Shown: positions 54,387 to 63,257, numbered from the stretch's first letter. The stretch: DNA of 64,000 bases from JAGNHN01 sp964590645 (GCA_964590645.1 CAZPYJ010000016.1:29377-93376), one strand, 5' to 3'. The notes: a model not told the origin generated them from the sequence alone. Made by a program: numbers and translations.

Positions 54387-54404
54387 ACAAATCAAAAAAG
54401 CAAG

Positions 54405-54863
54405 ATGAAAATTGATGTATTTACGCCTGCCAACGCAATGGATGCAGGTCAAAGAGAAGAAGTTAGTGCGTTTTTATATGAATACCTTGACCAGTTTGGC
54501 GACAAGAAGGAAGACATTCGCAAAGCAGTCGATTATTGCTTTCGCGATGGAACAAATCTGAAGGTAGATCATCCATATGGAGGCTATGTGGTCACAGGCA
54601 GGCTTGACGGACAGATGGTTGGGGCTGTGGTGGTGAATAAGACCGGAATGGATGGCTATATCCCCGAGAATATCCTTGTGTATATTGCCACCCATCGCGA
54701 GCAACGTGGTAAAGGCCTTGGACGAAAACTGATGAATGCCGCAATAGATGCCGCTGAAGGAAACATCGCCCTCCACGTTGAGCCGGAGAATCCTGCAGGC
54801 TTTTTATACGAGAAGCTGGGCTTTACCAGTAAGTATAAAGAGATGCGCCTGGTGAAATCCTGA
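54405..54863 (+). CDS. GNAT-family N-acetyltransferase
   Basis: ATG 54405 (MKIDVFTPANAMDAGQ) gives 152 residues; a TTG nine codons upstream lies inside the promoter element. The acetyl-CoA-binding motif A is ILVYIATHREQRGKGLGRKL, followed by EPENPAGFLYEKLGFTSKYK of motif B. The substrate is not predictable from sequence, but the cotranscribed amidohydrolase and two racemases suggest an amino acid or a derivative. It is the first gene of the four-gene operon; its stop abuts the next start. Confidence 0.88.
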   Translation: MKIDVFTPANAMDAGQREEVSAFLYEYLDQFGDKKEDIRKAVDYCFRDGTNLKVDHPYGGYVVTGRLDGQMVGAVVVNKTGMDGYIPENILVYIATHREQRGKGLGRKLMNAAIDAAEGNIALHVEPENPAGFLYEKLGFTSKYKEMRLVKS

Positions 54864-56048
54864 GTGGCAAATACTCAAACAGACGTCAGAATAATGAAAG
54901 ACCCTGAAGCGCTGATCCGGCTCCGCCAAAGGATACACCGTCATCCTGAGCTGAGTGGACAGGAGCAGGATACGGCAGCCTTTGTGGCAGGGTATCTGCA
55001 GAAATGCAATGCCCGGCAGGTGCTGACTGCTCTGGGCGGCTATAGCGTGGCCGGGGTTTTTGGGAAAGAGAAGCAAGGACCCCGTATACTGCTGAGGGCC
55101 GAACTGGATGCCCTGCCAATCCCGGAAACCGGGACGCTTTCCTATCGCTCGGAGAATGCAGGCATCGCACACCTGTGCGGGCACGATGGACATATAGCTA
55201 TTCTGCTGGGGGTGGCGCGTCATCTGCAGCAACATCCCCCGGAGAAAGGCGAGGTGGTTTTGCTCTTCCAGGCAGCCGAAGAAACCGGGGAAGGTGCCCA
55301 ACGCCTGCTCGAAGATCCAGGCTTTTCACGCATCCGCCCAGATGCTGCCTTTGCACTGCATAATCTACCCTCCTTTCCTGAGAATCAGGTGCTGCTAAGG
55401 CAAGAAACCTTTGCTTGTGCCTCTAAAGGACTTATTATTCGTCTTTCAGGGAAAACATCACACGCAGCCCATCCTGAAAGTGGGAATAGTCCTGATAAGG
55501 CAGTAGCCCGCATCATCGACCTTATATCAAATTTATCTGAAGAGGAAACATTTGAAGATTTTGTGCTGTGCACAATCATACACGCGCGCATTGGTGAGGT
55601 TGCTTTCGGAACTACACCTGGAGAAGCGAGTGTGATGATTACCCTCAGGGCAGCGCTTGAAAATGATATGCAAAGCCTCACGCGTATGCTGGAAAGCAAG
55701 GTAAAGCAAATAGCAAGCACGCATTCGCTTGCCTTTGATATTAGTTATACCGAAGTTTTTCCTGCCACGATCAATCATCCGGTTCTTACGGATTGGGTGG
55801 CAGAAGTTGCGCAAAAAATGAACAGAGAACTGAGCTGGATGCCAAAGCCTTTCCGCTGGTCTGAGGATTTCGGGCATTTCACGGCTTCATTCCCCTCTGT
55901 CCTATTCGGCATAGGATCAGGGGAAAACCATCCGGCCCTGCATAATCCGGATTATGATTTCAATGATGCCCTGATTACCCCGTCCGTAGCCTTATTTACT
56001 CAAATTCTTGACTTTAGCTTTGACAAACTGAAGCAACAAAGGCTTTAA
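54864..56048 (+). CDS. M20D-family amidohydrolase (N-acyl-amino-acid hydrolase-like)
   Basis: The frame opens with GTG at 54864, immediately after the GNAT stop. ATG 54894 (MKDPEALIRLRQRIHRHPEL) is an equally good start. From GTG the protein has 394 residues. Metal-site motifs are present: LCGHDGH, QAAEETGEG, ALHN and the C-terminal GSGENHPALHN. The lid domain carries SGKTSHAAHPESG. Family members hydrolyse N-acyl amino acids, hippurate or auxin conjugates. It could remove the acetyl group added by the adjacent GNAT, or process an imported conjugate; context only. Confidence 0.87.
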   Translation: MANTQTDVRIMKDPEALIRLRQRIHRHPELSGQEQDTAAFVAGYLQKCNARQVLTALGGYSVAGVFGKEKQGPRILLRAELDALPIPETGTLSYRSENAGIAHLCGHDGHIAILLGVARHLQQHPPEKGEVVLLFQAAEETGEGAQRLLEDPGFSRIRPDAAFALHNLPSFPENQVLLRQETFACASKGLIIRLSGKTSHAAHPESGNSPDKAVARIIDLISNLSEEETFEDFVLCTIIHARIGEVAFGTTPGEASVMITLRAALENDMQSLTRMLESKVKQIASTHSLAFDISYTEVFPATINHPVLTDWVAEVAQKMNRELSWMPKPFRWSEDFGHFTASFPSVLFGIGSGENHPALHNPDYDFNDALITPSVALFTQILDFSFDKLKQQRL

Positions 56049-56055
56049 ACGCAGA

Positions 56056-57207
56056 ATGGAATCCACTTCCCTGATAGAACTCAGCCAGTCGGCCCTGGAT
56101 AATAACCTTGATTTTATCCGGATGAAAGTTAATCCCGCCAGCCGCATATCTGCTGTGGTTAAAGCCAATGCTTACGGTCACGGGATTGCCCAGATGGTAC
56201 CAATGCTGGAGAAGAGCGGAGTGCATCACTTTTCTGTTTTCAGCCTTCAGGAAGCCAAAAGCGTAAAGGGTGTGGCCACCGACCCGGTTACCATTATGAT
56301 TATGGGATGGTTGCACGATGAAGACATCCGCTATGCCATCACCCAGGGCTTTGAGTTCTTTATTTCCGATCTCGACCGGGCCCGCCAGGCCCTTTTGATC
56401 TCCAAAGAAACCGGTATTCCCGCCCGCGTCCATATCGAAGCAGAAACAGGGATGAACCGCACCGGTCTGCGCGCACGCGATCAGGCACGTTTGGTATCCT
56501 GGTTGCAACGGGAAGGGAATTACCTCCGGATATGCGGCTTCTGTACCCACCTGGCCGGAGCAGAAAATGTAGCCAACTTTGTCAGGATCAGAAAACAACG
56601 CCTGCATTTTCTTCGCTCATACCGCAGCCTTATTAAGAAGGGCATTCATCCGGCTTCACGCCATATGGCCTGTTCGGCAGCCCTCCTGAATTATCCGGAT
56701 ACACAGCTTGACCTGGTCAGGGTGGGCATTCTATTATATGGATATTGGCCCAGCCCTGAAACCTTTATCAGAAATGTCATTCAGAGCAAAGACCGCCGTG
56801 ATCCGCTTCGCAGGGTGATACGGTGGCGCTCCAGGGTGATGACGGTCAAGAGGGTCAATACCGGCGAATACATCGGTTACGGCACCAATTATCTTGCCCG
56901 CGACGACCGCGACATCGCCATCATCCCTGTGGGTTATTCCGATGGGTTCAACCGCACCCTGAGCAATCACGGGCGGGTGCTGATCCACGGACAGGAAGCG
57001 CCCGTCATCGGACTGGTCAATATGAATATGCTGATTGCGGATGTTACCGCCATACCCGAAACCCGCCGGAACGATGAAGTGGTGCTGATCGGGAAGCAGA
57101 ATGGTGCAGAGATCAGCGTGTCTTCCTTCAGCGAAATGAGTGACCGCCTCAATTATGAAGCCCTGGTCAGGCTCCCTGAACGCATTCAAAGGATCATCGT
57201 AAAATGA
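56056..57207 (+). CDS. alr: Alanine racemase
   Basis: The 383-residue PLP enzyme has the lysine-PLP motif at Lys36 (VVKANAYGHG). TGMNRTG lies in the barrel. The C-terminal domain contains the catalytic-Tyr region GYGTNYLARDDRDIAIIPVGYSDGFNR. The segment usually read as MD in this domain is NMN (GLVNMNMLIADVT), so a conserved Asp is replaced by Asn. It interconverts L- and D-alanine, normally for peptidoglycan. It starts 7 bases after the amidohydrolase and 6 bases before the next racemase-like gene. Confidence 0.9.
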   Translation: MESTSLIELSQSALDNNLDFIRMKVNPASRISAVVKANAYGHGIAQMVPMLEKSGVHHFSVFSLQEAKSVKGVATDPVTIMIMGWLHDEDIRYAITQGFEFFISDLDRARQALLISKETGIPARVHIEAETGMNRTGLRARDQARLVSWLQREGNYLRICGFCTHLAGAENVANFVRIRKQRLHFLRSYRSLIKKGIHPASRHMACSAALLNYPDTQLDLVRVGILLYGYWPSPETFIRNVIQSKDRRDPLRRVIRWRSRVMTVKRVNTGEYIGYGTNYLARDDRDIAIIPVGYSDGFNRTLSNHGRVLIHGQEAPVIGLVNMNMLIADVTAIPETRRNDEVVLIGKQNGAEISVSSFSEMSDRLNYEALVRLPERIQRIIVK

Positions 57208-57213
57208 GATATT

Positions 57214-58284
57214 ATGGCCTATCTTGAACTCAACCGAAAAAAGCTGCAGCACAATTATCGTTTTCTGGATAAGCTGTTTAAAAAACACAACATCCAGTGG
57301 GCCATCGTAGCCAAATTGCTATGCGGCGACAAGACATTTCTTAAAGAGGTGATCGCCCTGGATGCTGAGCAGATATGCGATTCGAGGGTTTCCAACCTGA
57401 AAGCCATCAAAAGCATCAAACCGGATGTGGAGACGATCTATATTAAACCGCCTGCCAGAAGGGCCATCCCCGCAGTGGTGAAGTATGCCGATATCAGTTT
57501 CAATACGGAAATTGAGACCATCCGGCATCTTTCCCTGGAAGCGAAGAAGCAGGGAAAAAACCACAAAATCATCATTATGATTGAGATGGGCGACCTGCGG
57601 GAAGGGGTAATGTGGGATCAGCTGCTGGATTTTTACGAAGAAGTATTTGAGATGCCCAATATTGAAGTGGTAGGCATAGGCACCAATCTGAACTGCCTGA
57701 ACGGGGTGCTGCCCAACCAGGACAAGCTGATACAGCTCAGCTTGTACGAGCAACTCATCGAAGCCAAATTCAATAAGAATATTCCTTATGTATCAGGCGG
57801 ATCATCGGTAACCATTCCTTTGATTTTCAAAAAGCTGATGCCCGTCGGAATTTCACATTTCAGAGTTGGGGAGACTTTGTTTTTCGGGAATGATATTTAT
57901 GACAACAAACCTATTCCGCAGATGAAGTCGGATATCTTTCGGCTTTTTACAGAGATTATTGAGCTGCAGGATAAACCCCTCATACCAAGCGGGGAGCTGG
58001 GAACCAATCTGGAGGGGGAGACTTTCGAGATCAATGAGGATGATTACGGAAAGAGTACCTGCCGGGCGATCCTGGATTTGGGATTGCTCGACATCAAGCA
58101 CGAGCATATGTTCCCGGTGGATGCAGCGATAGAATTTGCCGGGGCCAGTTCAGATATGATTGTGGTGGATCTGGGCACCAATCCCAGGGGCTATAAGGTG
58201 GGTGACCTGATCGAGTTCCGCTTGGATTATCTTGGCGTACTCACGATTATGAACTCGTTCTATATCGACAAGAAAGTAGTCTAA
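57214..58284 (+). CDS. Ornithine-racemase-like PLP protein (alanine racemase N-terminal family)
   Basis: The 356-residue fold-type III PLP protein has Lys34 in WAIVAKLLCGD. It also has QICDSRVSNLKAIKS, VVKYADISFNTEIETI, IIMIEMGDLREGVMW, VGIGTNLNCLNG and SGGSSVT. These segments correspond well to clostridial ornithine racemase and YhfX-type proteins rather than to Alr. It may racemise ornithine or another amino acid. Lying 6 bases behind alr, it makes a tandem of two racemases. The stop overlaps the end of the convergent DUF6599-like gene by 4 bases. Confidence 0.82.
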   Translation: MAYLELNRKKLQHNYRFLDKLFKKHNIQWAIVAKLLCGDKTFLKEVIALDAEQICDSRVSNLKAIKSIKPDVETIYIKPPARRAIPAVVKYADISFNTEIETIRHLSLEAKKQGKNHKIIIMIEMGDLREGVMWDQLLDFYEEVFEMPNIEVVGIGTNLNCLNGVLPNQDKLIQLSLYEQLIEAKFNKNIPYVSGGSSVTIPLIFKKLMPVGISHFRVGETLFFGNDIYDNKPIPQMKSDIFRLFTEIIELQDKPLIPSGELGTNLEGETFEINEDDYGKSTCRAILDLGLLDIKHEHMFPVDAAIEFAGASSDMIVVDLGTNPRGYKVGDLIEFRLDYLGVLTIMNSFYIDKKVV

Positions 58285-59072
58285 GGTGCTTCCCAGAAGC
58301 CATTTTCCGTTTGCGCGCCTTGTGTTTTTTTCCAGAGGATGTCTATGTGTGTGCGGTCTTCCCCCTGTATGGAAAAGCCTGCTGCTTTCAACACCTTCTG
58401 CCGGATAAGCCGGATATCTGCTTCTGTTGCCAGGATGCGTACTTTGTGGGTTTCCTGTCCCCTGTGAAACCAGATTTGGTATGCTTCAACCCCTTCCAGA
58501 ATATTCTCCAGTGATGTAAAGGCATTGGATAATCCAAGCGACCCTTGCAGGTATTGATAATCCAGGCTGTCGGCCGGCATTCCGGGGGGCGGCCGGTGGA
58601 GCTGCGCTCCAAAGAGCCCCTGTATTCCTCCGGCCGCCTTCACACAGGCCTTTCTCCCGCTCTCATCACCACGGTAATTGATCAAAGAAATATAGTATTC
58701 ATCCAGCACCATCTTAACCTGATAGGGATGGATCCACAAAGGGGCAGCCCAGCTCTCTCTGGAGATCCCCCCGCTTTTTAAAGAATAAATGCCCCGGGCC
58801 TTTGCCGCATCTTCCATTCGAAATATTTCCACTTTGACCTCTGTGCTGTCCATCTCTCCCTCCCAAACCCATAAAGCCTCAAACCCATATTCCAGCCATA
58901 GGTCGGCACCGCCGTTCATATATCCCCACAAAGCACTCTTTTCGAAATGCCGGGCCGGGCCGGAAACGAAGCCGCTGTTTTTCAGGCCTTCAGCAAAGGC
59001 GGGTGTTTGTGCAAACACAGTGGGGATACCCCCAAAGCAGCTCAGTAGAAAGAGAAAGCTTGCCAATCTCAT
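58281..59072 (-). CDS. Exported DUF6599-like protein
   Basis: The 263-residue protein has a signal peptide (MRLASFLFLLSCFGGIPTVF, cleaved near AQT). The ALWGYMNGGADLWLEYGFEAL motif is typical of the DUF6599 family of unknown function, and a later YQIWFHRGQETHKVRILA segment is also conserved. The gene is one base downstream of the DUF362-like gene, so the two are probably cotranscribed. No catalytic residues can be proposed. Confidence 0.78.
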   Translation of the reverse strand: MRLASFLFLLSCFGGIPTVFAQTPAFAEGLKNSGFVSGPARHFEKSALWGYMNGGADLWLEYGFEALWVWEGEMDSTEVKVEIFRMEDAAKARGIYSLKSGGISRESWAAPLWIHPYQVKMVLDEYYISLINYRGDESGRKACVKAAGGIQGLFGAQLHRPPPGMPADSLDYQYLQGSLGLSNAFTSLENILEGVEAYQIWFHRGQETHKVRILATEADIRLIRQKVLKAAGFSIQGEDRTHIDILWKKTQGAQTENGFWEAP

Positions 59073-59073
59073 T

Positions 59074-60258
59074 TTATCCCAGGCTAAGATTGATGCGCTC
59101 CAAACGATCCGGATCGGCGATGCCCAGCTTCAATTCTTCCGCCATCGTAAGGAACTTGCGATAACGCAAATCCGGGGCTTCCTGAAGGCCTTTCTCCACC
59201 CTGACATCCATCACGATCTCAAAACCCACCTGATCTACGGCCACCGGGTCAGTACCTACCAGGAGGGTGTTATAATCAATGATATACTGCGGGTTGGCAG
59301 AGGGGCCTCCCTCATAACACCCGCGGAGCCCATCCACGATATTCAGTACCACCTTATCGCGCAGGGGTGGAAAAGCACAAACTTCGGCGCAGGTGTCTGA
59401 CCATAATTGCTTATGCAGTCGTCCGGTATTGGTAACACTGCCATAGGCCAGGTTTTTCAGGCAGAGGGTCACCGATTTTCCGGCATTCTTCAGGATAGGC
59501 AGATTGATGATCTTGTCCACCTCCTGTGTGACGATTTTGCTGAAATAGCTGTACTTCCCGCTGTTAACCATATAGGGCAGGGTGTAGGCATCATACTCTT
59601 CTTCCGCATCCGCCCAATAATACCAGTCTTTGTCGATGCGCGACTCACCATAAAGTTTTCCTTCCGAATCATACAGCGAGCCTGCTTCGTCCTGGGCCTC
59701 TGTGCCTGTTATCCGGATGTCGGGATAGGCATCCTGGGTATATCCCACCTCGTGCAATTGCATTTCGCGCCGGTCCCAGATGACCAGGTTTTTGCGCGGG
59801 ATACCCGCTTCTTCCAGTTGCCGGATCACGGCCCGGGTAATTTCGTGGCTGGTGTACAGCATTTTGCCTGCCACCGGGTTCAGTTTCAGGCCAATAATTT
59901 CATCAGGCCCTACAAATTGCCGCCAGGCTTCCGGCAGGCTGGCAGCTCCGGTCAGGGATAGCATCGCTTTTGCCAGCATCTCATCTGCCAGGGTGGCATT
60001 TATTTTCCCTTCCTGTACTGCTTCAGGATGGGTCACTTTGACCACTTTTCCCGGGTATTTCCCCGGCATAGAAGCCGCATTGCGCGGATACTTTTCCGTA
60101 TCGCGGATGTTGGTGGCTGGTTTTTCATTTTCTTCCGGAGTACGGATGTGTCCCATCCAGGGGGGAAGCACGGCTGCGCTTATCCCGCCCAGGGCGGCCA
60201 TTCGGAAGAACCTGCGCCGGCTCTGGCGCAAGTTTTCTTGGTTCGATTCTTTTTTCAT
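59074..60258 (-). CDS. Tat-exported DUF362-like protein
   Basis: ATG 60258 gives 394 residues; a frame to 60720 is antisense to truA and is rejected. The N terminus has the Tat-like motif SRRRFFRMAALGG (Arg14-Arg16). The body matches the DUF362 family (VGPDEIIGLKLNPVAG, KIINLPILKNAGKSVTLCLKNLAYG, LLVGTDPVAVDQVGFEI), related to iron-sulfur or uncharacterised redox proteins. I see no ferredoxin-type Cys cluster here. Tat export suggests folding or cofactor loading in the cytoplasm before export. It is paired with the DUF6599-like gene. Confidence 0.82.
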   Translation of the reverse strand: MKKESNQENLRQSRRRFFRMAALGGISAAVLPPWMGHIRTPEENEKPATNIRDTEKYPRNAASMPGKYPGKVVKVTHPEAVQEGKINATLADEMLAKAMLSLTGAASLPEAWRQFVGPDEIIGLKLNPVAGKMLYTSHEITRAVIRQLEEAGIPRKNLVIWDRREMQLHEVGYTQDAYPDIRITGTEAQDEAGSLYDSEGKLYGESRIDKDWYYWADAEEEYDAYTLPYMVNSGKYSYFSKIVTQEVDKIINLPILKNAGKSVTLCLKNLAYGSVTNTGRLHKQLWSDTCAEVCAFPPLRDKVVLNIVDGLRGCYEGGPSANPQYIIDYNTLLVGTDPVAVDQVGFEIVMDVRVEKGLQEAPDLRYRKFLTMAEELKLGIADPDRLERINLSLG

Positions 60259-60372
60259 CGCGGTGAGCTTTGGGGTAAAGATAAAAAAATGCCTAAGGAG
60301 AAATGCAAGGCCGGATTTAAGCCGGAGGGAAACATTTCGGGACGGATCGCTTCCTTTGTCTAACTTTGTTTT

Positions 60373-61164
60373 ATGCCTGAAAGGATGTTTCTGGAGATTG
60401 CTTTTGATGGGACAGCCTACCGCGGGTGGCAGGTGCAGAAAGACAAGCCCAGCGTAATGGGAGTGATGCAGAACTGCCTGTCCAGGATGGCCGGCAAACC
60501 GATACGGGTGCACGGCTGTTGCCGCACGGATGCCGGCGTCCACGCCCATCGTTACATTTTGCATCTTGAGGATGAAGGCAGCTTCAGCGACGACCTTGCC
60601 TTTCGGCTGAATGCAATGGTGCCGAAAGATATAAGGGTGCTTCAGCTTCACCACGGGCTGCCGTTCGGGGCGCACGCCAGAATGGACGCCCTCAGCCGTA
60701 CCTATCGTTATTACATTCATTCTGATCCCAATCCCTTTCTTGATCCGTATTCTTTTTTTTTGCCTGGCCTGACATTGGATCGTGACCTGATGGATATCCT
60801 TGCATCACAGTTGATGCAGCTCAGCGATTTCTCCGGGCTCAGCCGCCGCAAAGGAGGCAGTGGGTCGGGGCATTGTCGATTAATGCGCTCAGCACTGCAT
60901 TGGCGCATCGATGGACTGGGCTTTTTTTATGAGGTGCAGGCGGACCGCTTTTTGACAGGTATGGTGCGGAGGATAGTTGGGACGCTTTTGTTGGCCGGGA
61001 GCGGGAAGGTGGCGCTTGATGGTATTTTGGATGCTTTTCGGGAAGGGCGATCGCTTCCCCGGTCTGTTTCCGTTCCTGCCTGCGGCTTACATTTATGGGA
61101 AGTGGCCTATCCTTATCTGCAGCTTTCTTCGCCATCATCTCCCGACTGGGCTTTCTGGGAATAA
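60373..61164 (+). CDS. truA: tRNA pseudouridine(38-40) synthase
   Basis: The 263-residue protein has the family motifs FDGTAYRGWQVQ and CCRTDAGVHAH, with the catalytic Asp53; the usual G-A-G before R reads GCC. LSRTYRYYI and the C-terminal ADRFLTGMVRRIVGTLL follow. TruA modifies uridines 38-40 of the anticodon stem-loop. The length is normal. It is divergent from the DUF362-like gene with 114 bases between, and is followed by the composite repeat region. Confidence 0.93.
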   Translation: MPERMFLEIAFDGTAYRGWQVQKDKPSVMGVMQNCLSRMAGKPIRVHGCCRTDAGVHAHRYILHLEDEGSFSDDLAFRLNAMVPKDIRVLQLHHGLPFGAHARMDALSRTYRYYIHSDPNPFLDPYSFFLPGLTLDRDLMDILASQLMQLSDFSGLSRRKGGSGSGHCRLMRSALHWRIDGLGFFYEVQADRFLTGMVRRIVGTLLLAGSGKVALDGILDAFREGRSLPRSVSVPACGLHLWEVAYPYLQLSSPSSPDWAFWE

Positions 61165-61577
61165 GGAATAAGTCAGATCTCAGAATTCATAAGTCATAAG
61201 GAGGAGGGAGATAAGCGCGAGTGCGAGTTCGAGTGCGAGCTCGAGTGCGAATTCGGAAAAGACTGGAGCGCTTGTTTTGCCCCATCGGGGCGAAACCTGA
61301 TTAGCAGTAGATGTTTGTTTCCATTAATGCGCTCCATCGGAGCGCGATCCGATTGATTATTGATTCAGCAGGTCAGAAGATCAGAAGGTCAGAAAACCAA
61401 AAGGTCAGCAGGTCAGAAAACCAAAAGGTCAGCAGGTCAGGAGATCAGAAGATCGGCAGATCAACAGATCAGAAGGTCAGAAGGCAAAAAGGTCAACCTT
61501 ATTCAGGCATTGACACACTGATCACTGAACACTGAACACTGAACACTGAACACTGATCACTGATCACTGAACACCGA
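61165..61577. other. Repeat-rich intergenic region after truA
   Basis: It contains GAGTGCGAGTTC units (about 61218-61255) and two REP-like hairpins with the same ATC loop: GTTTTGCCCC-ATC-GGGGCGAAAC (61274-61296) and GCGCTCC-ATC-GGAGCGC (61329-61345). It also holds the composite repeat copy B. A 74-codon frame (61311-61535) translates the octamer array and is not a gene. Confidence 0.7.
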
Positions 61578-61593
61578 TCACTGTCCCCTCAGC
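61368..61593 (-). repeat. Composite intergenic repeat, copy B (inverted relative to copy A)
   Basis: On the minus strand the order is the 18-base end (61593-61576), heptamers like CAGTGTT/CAGTGAT (to about 61521), the core (61520-61491; 29 of 30 bases as in copy A) and an octamer array (to 61368, units like GACCTGCT and GATCTTCT). The 18-base end includes the stop codon of the 61578-63257 gene. Confidence 0.85.
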
Positions 61594-63257
61594 ACCATCA
61601 CCGTGCCTTGAAGGCGGGTGGTGCGGTAAGGCGGGAGGGTGGCGGTGAGAGAATAGAAGTATGTCCCGGAGGCAACCGGCTTTCCATCTACCGTTCCGTC
61701 CCAGAGCTTGTCGTGATTTGTTTCCAGAATCAATGCTCCCCAGCGATTGAAGATAAATAATTCGTATGCTGCGTTTTCCGGATTCTCGATCTGAAAGAAA
61801 TCATTGATCCCATCTCCATTAGGGGTAAACACATTGGGTACGTTAAGCGGAATGTCGCATACCTGTACTTCTATGGTACACCAGTCTTCATAAATCGTTT
61901 TGCGAGGATCCGATACCTGCAGTAAATAGGTAGTGGTTTGGCTGGGAGATACCATTATGCTGGCCGCGCTGTCAAAAAAGCTGCCAGAGCGGTACCAGGC
62001 ATACTCTGCGCCATAAATGGCTGTGTTGCCGATCCACAAGGTGTCGCCCAAACAAATAGTGCTATCCTTGCCGGCATCTGCGAATATATTGTTGCAGTTG
62101 ATTACCTCCACCAATACCGTATCATAGCTGATGCTATTGGCGTAGGAGGTAGCTTTCACCACATAGGACGTATTGTGTGAAGGATGGACTAAAATTTTGG
62201 CTCCCGAAGCAAAAGCCGTGTCCCCGACCTTCATCCATTGGTAGGTATAGTTTGGGATGGAGGGACAACCGATCTGAACGGTGTCACCCAGGCAGATGAG
62301 TTGCGTATTGCCTGCGCAGGCCCTGGGCAGGGTATCGCAATCGACGACAAAGACCGTGACCGTATCTGTGGTTTCATCAAACTTAAAGTCCTTGACCTTG
62401 AGCACATAGGTGGTAGTGCTGTCCGGACTGACGAAGGGTCTGGCTTCTTTTGAGATCAGGTTGGTATCCTGGTACCAGTAATAGCGGTATTCCGGCAGGT
62501 TGTGGGTACCAATCATTGTGTTGTCACCTTGACATACGTATTTGTCCGGCCCTGCTTTAGCAACTTCAACAGGAGAATTACACTTATACAATGCAACATC
62601 GTCAAGGATGTAGTAGGCACCTCCAAGAGTATTAGGGATTCCAGGATATCTTTCGATGCTATCTTTAGGTGAAAACAAGCCCATTGTTAAGTGTCGTTCC
62701 CCACCGTTTGCAACAAAACTGTATTCCAGTTTATGATAATAATTAGTGTTGCTCATTATTCCTGGATATATGGTGTGATGTTCATTGCTATAAATCAGTG
62801 CTGGATACTGCGCAACATTATGCGTAGGAATGTAGTCAGACACCAGGAATTCAAATCGATCAATGAAAAACTGACAATGGCTGTATGGGGAAAAATATAC
62901 TGAAAAGCAGTACACGGAATCATTTTTAAGGGTTTCTGAAAGCTCAATACTGAGATATTCTCGGTAGCTTACAAAGTCAAGATATAAACCCGCCATAGCA
63001 GAATCCGTTCTGGGAAGCTCCCCATATTTGGGATCAAGAAAGTATCCTAAAATTGAGTCCGTAATACAGAGGTGAAGATACTCTACCGAGGTGTTTAGGA
63101 TATCCCAATGTTCACCGCAAAAATGCTGACCAACTTCTGAAGGGCAACATATCCTTTCCTCGAAGGAGGCATTTGGGACAAGATTGGATTGAGCAAAAAC
63201 AGATGTCCATACACACGAAATGCAGTAAATTATGAACATCTGTCTTCTCAATCTCAT
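61578..63257 (-). CDS. Secreted protein with type B (CHU_C) T9SS sorting domain
   Basis: The 559-residue protein has a signal peptide (MRLRRQMFIIYCISCVWTSV...AQ). The N-terminal domain begins NLVPNASFEERICCPSE, a form common at the start of Bacteroidota surface proteins. Three Ig-like repeats follow (KAGPDKYVCQGDN; CAGNTQLICLGDTVQIG; DAGKDSTICLGDTLWIG). The last 90 residues are the gliding motility-associated C-terminal domain (VPNVFTPNGDGINDFFQIEN to GTVMVLRGQ). It should be a T9SS substrate kept at the cell surface. Its last codons and stop lie in the 18-base repeat end. Confidence 0.9.
   Translation of the reverse strand: MRLRRQMFIIYCISCVWTSVFAQSNLVPNASFEERICCPSEVGQHFCGEHWDILNTSVEYLHLCITDSILGYFLDPKYGELPRTDSAMAGLYLDFVSYREYLSIELSETLKNDSVYCFSVYFSPYSHCQFFIDRFEFLVSDYIPTHNVAQYPALIYSNEHHTIYPGIMSNTNYYHKLEYSFVANGGERHLTMGLFSPKDSIERYPGIPNTLGGAYYILDDVALYKCNSPVEVAKAGPDKYVCQGDNTMIGTHNLPEYRYYWYQDTNLISKEARPFVSPDSTTTYVLKVKDFKFDETTDTVTVFVVDCDTLPRACAGNTQLICLGDTVQIGCPSIPNYTYQWMKVGDTAFASGAKILVHPSHNTSYVVKATSYANSISYDTVLVEVINCNNIFADAGKDSTICLGDTLWIGNTAIYGAEYAWYRSGSFFDSAASIMVSPSQTTTYLLQVSDPRKTIYEDWCTIEVQVCDIPLNVPNVFTPNGDGINDFFQIENPENAAYELFIFNRWGALILETNHDKLWDGTVDGKPVASGTYFYSLTATLPPYRTTRLQGTVMVLRGQ

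Noticed and set aside
60259..60720. N-terminal extension of the DUF362-like protein
   Set aside because: It is antisense to truA, and the Tat signal starts exactly at the ATG at 60258.
61368..61577. CRISPR-like array of short repeats
   Set aside because: The repeats are 7-8 bp with no unique spacers of uniform length, and no cas genes are present.
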